Shown here: positions 14,146-24,854 of the stretch, in pieces
Layout: each line of letters opens with the position of its first letter
Position numbering within the stretch: position 1 is the first letter of the stretch
DNA from: Allacma fusca
Taxonomy: Eukaryota > Arthropoda > Collembola > Symphypleona > Sminthuridae
NCBI GenBank assembly: GCA_947179485.1
Contig: OX359249.1
Location: 9,424,001-9,488,000 of the forward strand
Length of the DNA: 64,000 nt
Reading direction: 5' to 3'
Program-made: the position numbers and the translations under genes
Notes under the pieces: generated by a model
What the model was told of the DNA's origin: nothing
What the model saw: only the letters and a program-made list of their open reading frames with translations
The model's database searches: none

Positions 14146-14616
14146 CAGCCCAGAAATATTCACCACAGTGTTGGCCCAAATAAATCCTTGCATGATCTTC
14201 TTCACTTCTAGGACTACAGGTGAATGGCAAACTCGGACAACCTTTAAATTGTTACGGACAAAGTTATAAAATTGAGCCTAAATTTTGAGAATTATTCCAC
14301 CCTCTGGAACAAATAAAGGCATTTCCCAAATTGTCTGATTCCGTACTGAATTTTAGGGAAAATATTCTTGAAAGTTTTTGAAAATCGTCATTGAATTTTT
14401 AAGAGACCATTAGCATACATACTAATAATTCTTAATACAGCGCCGAAGGAAAGAAGGATTTGCAAAAGATAAAAACGATTTAAAAAATGTTAGGAGGATT
14501 GAGACTTGAATGTGCGCACTCATGATAAACTGGATGAATAAAATTTATCTGCTTGGTGAGTTCGGGTAGTACAATACTTTTTAGAGGAATCACATTCCTT
14601 GCCATTGCATTGCTTT
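14146..14616. repeat. Dispersed repeat family unit, copy A
   Basis: About 470 bp that recurs in the same orientation at 21645-22122 with only scattered substitutions, for example around CAAATAAATCCTTGCATGAT, AATGGCAAACTC and TAATTCTTAATACAGCGC. No intact protein is encoded. Confidence 0.85.
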
Positions 14617-15020
14617 GGGAGGGTACTTAATGCTATGGGACACTTTTATAGCGTCCATGCGTTGTACTCGCGCATGCTAACAGCATCCTTCACATTGGAA
14701 CCTTGAGTTTTCTACAAGCAGCAGGGAATGACCGACACATATTACCACTCCCACCATTCAAGATAAGTGCATTTTTTCTGTAGAGGAAAAAAATGTGAAC
14801 TTACTCCCACTGATCATAAACCTTCAGTGAATATCATTCAAAAACAAAATCAAGACTTATGGCAGAAATATTATAAATATCATATACATTCATACCTGTA
14901 CGCTCGTATGTACATATAATTTGATCTTGAATAAAATGATATTTGATGATATGATTGTCAATGGAATTTGATCCAGTAAAATATTCTGCAAGGACGGAAG
15001 GTCCTAACCTTGTCACTCAG
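14617..15020. repeat. Dispersed repeat family, second module (copy 1)
   Basis: Contains GGGACACTTTTATAGCGTCC, CCATGCGTTGTACTC and CCTTGAGTTTTCTACAAGCA near 14636-14725. The same module recurs at 15400-15500 and 22990-23105, so it belongs to the same low-copy family as the 470-bp unit. The module boundary at the right is uncertain. Confidence 0.6.
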
Positions 15021-15047
15021 AGAAGATTTCACAAACCAGACTTTGGT

Positions 15048-15510
15048 AGGGTCCTGGAAACGTTTCGAACGTAGCGCTGGCACTTAGAATTTAATAGGAA
15101 CGATAGACAAATGCATATCGGATCCACATGAAAATACAAACTAAAACTCCAGGATTAAGAATAATACGGCTTGTTAGTTCCTTGGTTTGGTGGCTTCTGG
15201 TACAAGAGCTTCAGAGGAGCCCCATTTACAAATGCAATAGCCCAGGGTGAACTAACGTTTCGAACGTAGAACAGAAACAGATAGCTTTTAATAGGAACGA
15301 TCGTCATGTACATATTGCCTTCACATGAAAACGTTAACTGATTGTGAGACTTCCACTGTACAGTAACGTTGAGAGAAAAAAGTGAAAAGGTACTTAATGT
15401 CTTGGGACACTTTTATAGCGCCCATGCTCCGTACTCTGCACTGACGCATGACAGCAGGAACCGTCACCGTGGAACCTTAATTTTTCAAAAGCAGCAGGGA
15501 CACCCACCAT
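15048..15510. repeat. Dispersed repeat family, GTTTCGAACGTA module (two partial units)
   Basis: Two units begin with CGTTTCGAACGTA (15059 and 15252) followed by TTTAATAGGAACGAT and CACATGAAAA. The second runs into the GGGACACTTTTATAGCG module. The same order is seen at 22864-23105. Confidence 0.65.
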
Positions 15511-16802
15511 TACGTCTCTCTACCTCAGCATCTCATTTTAAGAGCCAAATTCTAGCTTTCGAGTGTGCTTTATGAAACTGAATTTCTCCAACCTTACTCT
15601 ATAACCATATATTTACTCGCCATGCTCGCAGGACTCACGGAATTACCACCAATGAGCGTCAACCCATCTTATGATAAAATTTGTTTAATTTTCTCAGATT
15701 TTCAAAAACCATGTTTTTCCAAAACAATTATGGCGTCGCTCCACTTTCTTAACCGCTATATGGAGTACGAAATACTTTTGACTAGCAGTATAATATTTGT
15801 TCTTCTTCATAATCAGATTACAGTGTTGTGATAGATTGAACCATTAGTAATGTTGAGGTGGATGTTGCCCGGAAATGGTTTGTGTCGTATTGGAATTTAT
15901 CCACAAATTAACATAATAGCTAACTTAATAAACATTATCCCAAAGATTGATCGTAGGGACTTATGACTGCTTTTACAATTTTTTGAGACCTTACGATTTC
16001 AGATTTTTTTTTGAGAATACCAACTATCGTAACTTAAGAGCTACCCGTTACGTTCATAAGATTTTCGACAGTAACCCCCTGATTTTTTTCTTCATCCTTT
16101 AAATTTCAACCTTAGTTCTTCCAACGACAAAATCCGCATACTAGTGAACTTTACGTTTAAACTTTCTATCAACTATAATGTTTTTTACACGACCATTTTG
16201 GAAACACCAGTTTGTAGAACGTTTTGGAATAAAAATTCTGATTTTACAATCTTTAATTGTCCACTTTGGAGTTTCCAGGTCTGTATGTAATTTTGTTCAA
16301 TCTGCAAAATGATTTTTACAAAACCGGGGGATTTAAAAATGTTTAAATAAACCATACAATTTAAAATACCCTTAACATGCAAGCTAAATAAATGTTTAGA
16401 GAAAATAAAAATTTGAATACTTTCTGCGCTTTGGACTTTTGATTTTATATAAAACTTTAAGATTTTGGCAAAACACGTCTTTCGTAGCTGTCTCTTGGTG
16501 TTGTTAACTTTCATTTTCCTCCCACCTAAGCTTTCAAAATCCTGTATCTTTTCACAACCTTTCTTCAATTTTTAAATGAACCTTCCTCCAAATGTGAGGC
16601 TTAATGAATTTAAAATTCTAGAAAATGCTATTAAAGTTTCATTTTCCATTCAAAGACCTTCAGCCAAACATTTTTAGTTTTCTTAAAAGTATAATGTACT
16701 GATTAAAAATTCTTGTGACGAAGATTATCCCCACTACTGTGCTGCAAAATTTAAACTTCTGAAGGAAAAAGTTTCAAATAAATTTTTTTTTCAATCTACA
16801 AA

Positions 16803-19800
16803 TCAATTAAGGGTTGTAGTACAATATGTATAATTTCGATATGGGATATTGCAATTTTCAGTGCAGCACATGCATCTATTCGGTTGATTTCGATAGGATA
16901 AATCAACTCCTTGTTGAATGGAGCCACAGCAACAACAGCTCCGGTTATATGAATTAGTTTGATTCTGTCGCAGGCATTCGCAAGGATCACAAACAGGGCA
17001 AGTGTTAAAGCACTGCTTGACAATAATTCTCTTCTCCTCAGGAACACACTGCCTTTTCTTTTTGGAAGGACAGCAACATATAACAGGCTGTGGGCAAGGA
17101 TCACAAGGGTCGGGAGAAATGGTACAGCAACCTGGAGGACATGGTTTTGGAATTGGTGGGCAGCAACAATCATCACAGGAATTTCTAATGTAAGGATCAC
17201 AATATGAAGAGGAGTTGGAGGTGTTGCATGAAAGGGAACTCCTACCGAACGGGTCGCATGAGGGGTAACTCCTACATAATGGGTCACACGAAGGGGAACT
17301 TCTACCGTACGGGTCGCATGGAGAGGAACGTCTACAGCACGGGTCGTATGAAGGCGAACGTCTACAGCACGGGTCGTATGAAGGCGAACGTCTACAGCAC
17401 AGGTCGTATGAAGGAGACCGGCTGAAACAAGGGTCACAGGACGGTGAGCGGGTATTGTAGGAGGGGTCATATGAAGGAGTCCGTCTGCATCTGTAACTTA
17501 CTGGTAGTTGTGGTCGGTAGCCACAACATACTGAGGAACGCCTACCAGGATCTGGAGTTGGCAATCTTGGTCTTCCACAAGAGCCACTACCACAAGAATT
17601 TACTGGACGTGAGCCCCATGGTGGACGACCTGAAGGTGATACTGAACAGCGAGAGGTGCAAGTACTGACTCTGGATTTTTGAGTTGCACAGCATATGTCA
17701 CATTGACTTGGCTTCATACAACAACTCGTATCCTTTTGATTTGGTCGACAGCAACATCCATAGTCATTTGGTGGAGGTTTGCAACAGCAGGTGCGAGAAG
17801 GGGGAGGGAAATATTCTGCTGGTGGTGGGGTGACCACCCCAAAACTTGGAACATTTGGGACATCGAAAATTATGGAAGGACGATCGCACTTGGGAAAAGA
17901 CGGTTGCGTAACGGGTGTTCGAGGCGGAATGAAAGGAGGAGGTGGGTAACTGAAAGGCGTTATTAGTGGTGGATAATAATCCGGACTAATATTCAATGGC
18001 ACTGCTGGAGGACCAAACACAGTTGGAATCGGCGGTTGGAAAAACAATGGTGGTGGGCGAGTTCCTCCAGGGGGAGGGGGTCTGTAAATTCCCGGCGGAG
18101 GTGGTATATGAACAGCAGGTGGTGGTCGAGGAAAGTTGCAACATGCAGAAGGGCAGCAGGATTGATTCGAACATCCATTAGGTAATCGAAATGATTTTTC
18201 GATTAGATACAGGGTTTTAGGACAGCACGAGGAGTTTTGCATCGGGTAGCCACAATTGTTTTGTCCAATACTGTACATTAAAGGTTGGCAGCCATTGTAG
18301 CCCAAAGATGATGGAATGCAGCAAATGGGAGAGCAACAACAAGAATTCCTCATTTGCCTTCCAACGCCTATACAGGGACTGGGCAGACGAAGACAAGGTG
18401 GTTTTCTTCCACAAGGTCTGCAAAAAATAATAAACCAATGTTACAAATATTAAGGCAAATATTACGAGTATAATACCATAATCAGATCTTCTTTTGACCT
18501 GGTTTATAGTGTTTATACTTTGGAACTTGTAAATGCCACTGAAATTAAACCCATATAACACATGAAACAAAATTAAATAGACATAGTTCCACACTCTTCA
18601 ATTTACTTCGGTGAAGGAGGTCTTGGTGGTGGACCTTGACAAGGCAGTTGACATTGTCTCTGGAAGTTCGGGGGTGGAGGTCTGGGAGGTGGAGTACATG
18701 AATTTTGAACTGCACTGCAGCCAGTAAGCCGATTTAGTACCCTAAATGGTACTGGGGACGGACTTCTTGAGAAATCGCATGATCTAGGTGTGAAAGCACC
18801 GCTTGGTGAATGAACGGGTAAAGCGTCAGATTGCGGGTAGCAACAACCAGGTTCCACATCCAACACGGTGCAGCTCTGTGTAACTTGTCCAGACCCAACG
18901 CGACATCCTTCATATTGCGTCACACCTACCTGACTCTCTACAAACTGCATCGATGAGCTGGTTTTTAATGGCACGGGATTCAGATTAGCGGTGTCAGATG
19001 GAAAAACCTTTGCCGCCATTATGGGGGGAGCATTGGTCTTACAGCACTTCCTTGGACATCTACGGCGGCGGCGACGGCATTTTACTGTTGGTGAACATGG
19101 CTGACTTCGAGGAGTGAAGCAATTTGGCGTGCAGCAGTTAAACGGACTGGACCAACCGGTAACCTGTATGGATGAAATAATTATTGCTTCACTTGAATTT
19201 TGAGGCTATGCTAAACTTTTGTGGTTAACGAACTGTTTTACCTGCGGTGTTTGGAAACAATTCTTTTGACAGTTCGACGTATACGAATAAGGTGTGTTAA
19301 AACCGCTGCAATTGCATGGTGTTTCACAGCTTTGTTGTGGTGTGAAGCATGCTGTGAAATAAGAACGATATTATAAACACACATGGTACACTTCAGTTTA
19401 CATATATTAAAACCCTAAATATAACGTTTCCCCAATACTTTTAACATGGGCCGTGTATATGTACATTTCTCATGAAAAGTGTTTTGAGTTGGTATTTAGA
19501 ACTTCGAACCTTGTATTTCAAAAGTGTCTGTTCTAACTCTGCACCGACGTCTTTGCCTTCTGGGTGTACATCGACAATTTCGATCGTAACTGTGAGCATA
19601 ACTGCAATCAGGAGGAGTTTCTGGAATGAGGAGGCAGTAGTTTTGCGGTGACGAAGGTAGTAGTGACATCTTTCCCCAGTGACGATATGTCGCCACATTA
19701 TGCGCTGAATACTCACATTTTGTACATACTACGGGTACACTTACTCTTCTCTTGAGCAACAGTTGGAGATGTTGTTTGTAGATGTACGCAAGTAATTATG

Positions 19801-19829
19801 GAGACAATAGTAGACAAACTCAAAACCAT
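16803..19829 (-). CDS. Secreted-looking Cys/Pro/Arg-rich protein with decapeptide repeats, 853 aa, unknown family
   Basis: I do not recognise this protein. Exons in order: 19745-19829, 19510-19704, 19242-19351, 18607-19163, 16803-18417; all junctions have GT-AG sites and matching phase, giving 853 residues. The start MVLSLSTIVSIITCV is hydrophobic and reads like a signal peptide. Exons 2-4 carry Arg/Cys clusters (CTPRRQRRRC, KCRRRRRRCPRKCC) and proline runs (PPPRPPPPNF). The last exon has many CC and CCC pairs, a proline-rich block and about eleven units of a decapeptide close to RSPSYDPCCR, then Cys-dense C-terminal sequence with CDPC motifs. Cys-X-Pro and CDPC repeats recall sperm outer-dense-fibre proteins, and the Arg/Cys clusters recall protamines, but the apparent signal peptide fits a secreted structural (cuticle, egg-coat or silk-like) role as well. 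The exon chain is well supported; function is not. Confidence 0.75.
17225..17470 (-). repeat. 30-bp coding tandem repeat in the Cys-rich gene
   Basis: On the minus strand the unit encodes RSPSYDPCCR-like decapeptides. Three neighbouring units at about 17338-17430 are almost identical in DNA, while the flanking ones vary at the aromatic and second-cysteine positions (PSCDPLCRS, PSCDPFGRS). This pattern indicates recent expansion in the centre of an older array. Confidence 0.85.
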
Positions 19830-21644
19830 GTTTATACGTTTTCATGTTCATTTCATGTCTGTCTTTACTCCCCACGGTCTAACCAAATTTTGAAAACGTT
19901 AGTTATACTAGAAGGGGCCTATTAACCCTCGCATCACATGGTAATAAAGTGACACCAAAGGTGATCCGATAGTATTGACATAAGTACCAGTTACAAATTG
20001 GTTTCTGACGTCTGGAAGTAGTTCTGTCTACATATGCAGTATGTACTGTAATGAGGGCCTGAACCCTCACATGCCTTTTTCTAACGGAATTACTAAATAA
20101 ACCCTTCAATTTTGTTTTGAATTTCTAATGATACCCAATTCTATAAAGAAGAGTTGTTCTCAAGTATATTGTTAAGCTTAAAATGTATTCATTTATTTTT
20201 AAAATAATTAAGACCTTGATACAATTTTTTTTTCATAATAATTGGTTTTAAAAAACAAAGATTATTTGGCTCATGTCTTAATGTACTTACAAGTAACAAA
20301 CAAGTGGAGCCAGCACTTCGTTTTCTGTTGGTATGTATACTGAATATTCAGTCATGCAAAAGCATCTTGTCGCGGGCATTAATTTTTATTATTTTACAAA
20401 ATAGCAACTAGAATGACATCTCTTTGATCTCTTAATTATTGTGCAAGTTTTCCGTAGACATACCTAACACTATAACTCCTATTCCGAAATGTAAATAAAT
20501 CTTGGGTCTTTAAACTTAAATTACACCCCTTAAAAATTAATTAAAAATCCCTGACGATTAAGGTTTCCCCTGAAGTGTTGACTTAAAAGTTTCCCTTGTC
20601 CAATCAATCATCAGTCAACCAATGATACCCCCTCTTCTCTAACCTAAAAAGCTGCGTATATCTGTAAATTATAAACAATGGAGATCCTTTTTCATGACGT
20701 AAAATATGCCCCCAATCAAAACGTAAATATAACCCCTATCTTAACAGGTTTCCCCATCGCTAACTGTAAAAAGTAGAAGTTAAAAAGTGAAAAAAGTGAA
20801 AAAGTTAAAAAGTGTAAAAGTTCCTCCTCACTCACCACCTCACCATAGTGAATTTACGAGTTTTCAATTTTCATGGGCAGTCAGTTTTTCGAAAATTTCG
20901 GTCCCAGTAGATATGAAAGTTATTTATTTACTGTAAATACTTCATCACAGGACATTTTTTCCTGAGGTCTCAGATGATTCCTTGTGGACAAAAACAATGA
21001 CATCAAATTGCAATATTATAAAAGAGATTTAACCTGCAATTTCATTAAATACTCGTATTTTAAAATATGATCTTCATCGCTCAGTATGGAGCTGGAGCAT
21101 GCATTAAGGTGCATATTTAATAGTACGGGTACAGTTCCGTTTCGGTCAAAACAATGACCCGCGAAATAATTAACCTTTGTAAAATTCCTATTTGTACTTC
21201 AGTCAATTCAAAATAGTACTCCAAATTGTGAGGTTAATGAGAAGACTTGTTCAACATTTATCCTCGTACTTTCATTTCACAAAAAGAGTATTGTTTGAAA
21301 TTTAACTTCAGTTTTAGTTTAAACGTTCAACTACACACTCAATCTCAAACCAGTTTTATTTTTGTCGACTCACGTTCCAAATTAGCAATTTGTTTTCTTT
21401 TCAAGATTCGATGTTAGTATAGGAGGGATATTCTCAAATAAAATTTACGATATCGTAAGTTTCGACAAGATTGTACGATCTTCTCTACAAAATTGTCGTA
21501 TTCTCGAACGATATCAAATTATAAGCCCCTAGGTATGAAAGGAGAACTCTAATTTGCTGATCGAACCTTAAAATTGCAAACTGGTATTACTCGTAAGTAA
21601 TCCGTGAGAACTCCGACAAGTCAAACATTACTGTAACAGCACAC

Positions 21645-22122
21645 AGGCCAGGAATATTCACAACAGTGTTGACCCAAATAAATCCTTGCATGATATTCAT
21701 CACTTCTAGCACTATGGGTGAATGGCAAACTCGAACAACCTTTAAATTGTTACGGACAAAGCTGTAAAATTGAGCCTAAATTTTGTGAATCATTCCACAC
21801 TCTGGAACAAATAAAGGCATTTCCCAAATTGTCTGATTCCGTACTGAATTTTAGGGAAAATATTCTTGAAAGTTTTTGAAAATCGTCATTGAATTTTTAA
21901 GAGACCATTAGTATATACCTATACTAATAATTCTTAATACAGCGCTAAACGAAAGAAAGATTTTCAAAAGATAAAAACGATTTAAAAAATTTTCGGAAGA
22001 TTGAGACTTGAATGTACGCACTCATGATAACCTGGACGAATAAAACTTACCTGCTCGGTGACTTGTGGTGGTATAATACTTCACGGGGGTCCCGTGCCCC
22101 GTTCCTTGCCATTCAATTGCTT
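21645..22122. repeat. Dispersed repeat family unit, copy B
   Basis: Direct-orientation partner of 14146-14616, alignable end to end by eye with a few substitutions and small indels. It is followed by GGAAACGTTTCGAACGTAAC, a fragment of the second module. Confidence 0.85.
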
Positions 22123-22604
22123 AATGTATGAACCAGGAAACGTTTCGAACGTAACCCAAAAACATGCAGTATTTAGAGTTTACTGTATAGTGAGTTTCAT
22201 TTTTAAAATTGTTCTCAGTATACACGTTTCAATTGATCAAACTACAAAAATATTCATGCAGGAAATAATTTAAAGAATTTAGATGATAATAGTAATAACT
22301 GACAACGAGGGTTGTTCTAATGGAATAATAATTCGATTTCAGGAATGTCGAGCCTCCAAGTATGATAGTGTGAATACCGACTTTATTGCACCCAACAATT
22401 CCCTATTATTAAGATATTCCTAGCCCTAGCCAAATAAATAACCCACGGGGAAAAATCTCATTTAATACGTGAAGGATAGGACTCTGATCCCGCCGCGAAT
22501 TTCATCTGGGAGGAATTAGATGATGTCAATTGCTGATTATGCTGTACATTTCCATATTTTTAACTTATAATAAAAGGCAGTTGAAAATGTACAGGAACAG
22601 AGTC

Positions 22605-22697
22605 CAGGGGTGGATTTATACGGGGTGGTCCACCCTGGCCCGGTTAGAGTAAAAAATTTAGGGTCAGGGTAAAAATTATTTTATTAATCCGCCCCTG
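22605..22697. mobile_element. hAT-type MITE, 93 bp
   Basis: Begins CAGGGGTGGATTTATA and ends with the inverted counterpart TTAATCCGCCCCTG. The flanking octamers ACAGAGTC and GCAGAATC are a decayed 8-bp target duplication (6 of 8 match). Its right end, read in reverse, matches the left end of the element at 43321-43473 (CAGGGG-GGATTAATAAAATA). Confidence 0.75.
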
Positions 22698-22779
22698 GCA
22701 GAATCAATGCCTCAAACACCGACCTTGCTCCAACGTCTGCAATTTTCTGAAACGGATAAATTTAGTAGAAGTGAACAAA

Positions 22780-23105
22780 ACTTAGCGTTATGGTATCCTT
22801 CGGGTACAAGTGCTTCCAAAGGATCCTGGTGGTAGCGCCGGCATTACTTCGGTAGGGTCACTTGAACGTTTCGAAGGTAGCACTGAAACACGTAGTATTT
22901 AATAGGAACGATCCACAGGTGTGTACATAACTCCACATGAAAAAGTAAACTGAGCCTTGGAAGGTATAGGTTACCGTAACTTTGAGAGGTAAAGTGAAAG
23001 GGTATTTAATGTTTTGGGACAATTATCAAGCGTCCATGCGTTGTACTCACGCATGCCAACAGCAACATTCACCTTGAAACCTTGAGTTTTCCAGAAGCAG
23101 CAGTG
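22780..23105. repeat. Dispersed repeat family, second module (copy 3)
   Basis: Contains the ordered blocks CGTTTCGAAGGTAGC, TTTAATAGGAACGAT, CACATGAAAA and CCATGCGTTGTACTC seen at 15048-15510 and 14636-14725. Confidence 0.65.
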
Positions 23106-24854
23106 ATTGACATACACACATAAGAGCCCCGAACCCCGATTTCATTTTTTCTGCGGGGGTAAAAATATGTGAACTTATTCCAATTAAACACAACCCCCCT
23201 GTTGTTCTCCCTATATAATATAGTATATACATAATAAGTATCTATTTGACAAATATTTTAAATGAGTAGCTCACTTGTAGGGGCTAGAGATGGGGCAAAG
23301 TATTATAAAGACTTTGCCCCACACCCCCACTCCCACTTGTATCAAGGGTATCAAATACTACTACTTTATGATTCGCCCCAGCATTTAATATTATGTGGCT
23401 GCTTAGTTTCATGAAATGGTGATAAATGAGTGTTGGCAATAGAGCGACTAGGTGCCCAAAAGTCCATATTTTTGATAACGTATTTGATAACGCTCCCGAA
23501 CTTGAGTTTCATTACAATATTTAATGGCAAATTGGAAAGTAAAACTGCTTCCATTTACTGTCTATATAGCGGCAGAGTTAATACTGCTTAAGTTGGAATA
23601 CGTATATCTGTGCAAACAAACAGCCTTAGTCCGCCTCATGCTTACATTTTTAAGTCTCAGGTCTCAGCCTCGACAATTACAAGATTATCTATGATTATTT
23701 TATTGATGGTTAAATTAGCTTTTATAAAATATATTCTTGGATCTTCAAAATGGGCCAGTGTACACAAGGTGCGCAGTGCGCATATCCATATTTCTATGTT
23801 TTTGTGTCCTATCCGTGACAGTCCATATCCACCGGATTTCCAAGTCCACCCAAAGAGATTCAGTCCCATTTAAAGGATATTATTATTTAATATTAAAGGA
23901 GGGTTTGAAATTTCAAAGCTTCATGGCGTTGTATTCAAAACGTGCGTACATATTTACCTTTATGTGGAAGTCGGGGCAGTTGGTCTTTGCCTTTTGCCTA
24001 TTTCCTATATTGTTTGTTATTATATTATTTAGAGTCATAAACTAGAAACATTAAAATATGCACGAAATTCACCTCTACACGTTGCACAAACACATTTAAA
24101 TATAAACAATATACATAAAATGAGTGCACGCATGGAGTATAAAATTCGAACAACATCCTGTATCTACATGCTTATGAGACAAACTTCCTTCATATTCGGA
24201 ATCTATGCACTGAAGTTACTCCAAAAATTAAGTTTCATAAAAACTGGACCCAAATTACCTGGCATGGTTTCAGTAAGTCTTGCCCTCTGCGTAAGTCTCC
24301 CCCTGTAAGAAAACAAAAGTTCGTCCGGAGTTGCAGAGGCAGAATTTCACCATGGCGCACTCTTACGTCTGGTACATACGCCACGCCTAAACTTTGAGCA
24401 CCAACCAACAAACATGAGAGCTGCAGTATATTTGTATAGAAAATAAATTCGAGGCTGTTTATGATAATTGGCTGAAAACGTTTGTATTAATTTCGCCTTG
24501 GAGCAGCATGGACATTTTACGTATTATTCGCGTACAAAGCACATAGTCAAGAACGCCAGGCCAGGATTGTTTGAGGGTTGGCCTAATTTGGCGAAACTGA
24601 TTCTTGTGTGGTACCTCTGACGTGTAAACAGGGGGAAAATCCAGGAAATGTGGAATTGTCTTGTCTTAAAAACACAACATTTACTGGAAAGCAAAAACGT
24701 TCCCGTTCTTTCTGAAGGGAATTACTTTAAGTATAGGAAGATTACAGTTAAGTTTAAGTTTCGGTAATTAGGTGGCTGTGGTTCACATTTCATGGGGAAA
24801 TATGGTGACCGACCATAATCATAAACTATAATGACGTATATTGTTTTTTTTTGT

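Larger units (their letters stand above)
10747..16802. other. Gene-free spacer upstream of the PHR ligase
   Basis: About 6 kb with no reading frame that joins into a convincing gene. It should hold the 5' UTR and promoter of the PHR ligase near 10747 and the 3' flank of the Cys-rich gene at the other end. It contains a CA microsatellite, an imperfect T-rich repeat, two inverted repeats and several units of a dispersed repeat family shared with 21.6-23.1 kb, listed separately. Open frames here (for example 13949-14230 and 16185-16568) lack recognisable motifs and overlap repeats or AT-rich sequence. Confidence 0.7.
19830..24854. other. Gene-free, repeat-bearing spacer
   Basis: About 5 kb between the starts of the Cys-rich gene (leftward) and the end of the next minus-strand gene. 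It holds copies of the local repeat family (21645-23105) and a MITE (22605-22697). Short frames such as 23610-23873 and 23737-24045 overlap each other on the same strand and show no motif or splice-supported extension, so I left them out. Confidence 0.65.

Noticed and set aside
17002-17425. Plus-strand frames across the Cys-rich gene repeats
   Set aside because: They are shadows of the 30-bp coding repeat; the minus strand has the splice-supported frame with coherent composition.
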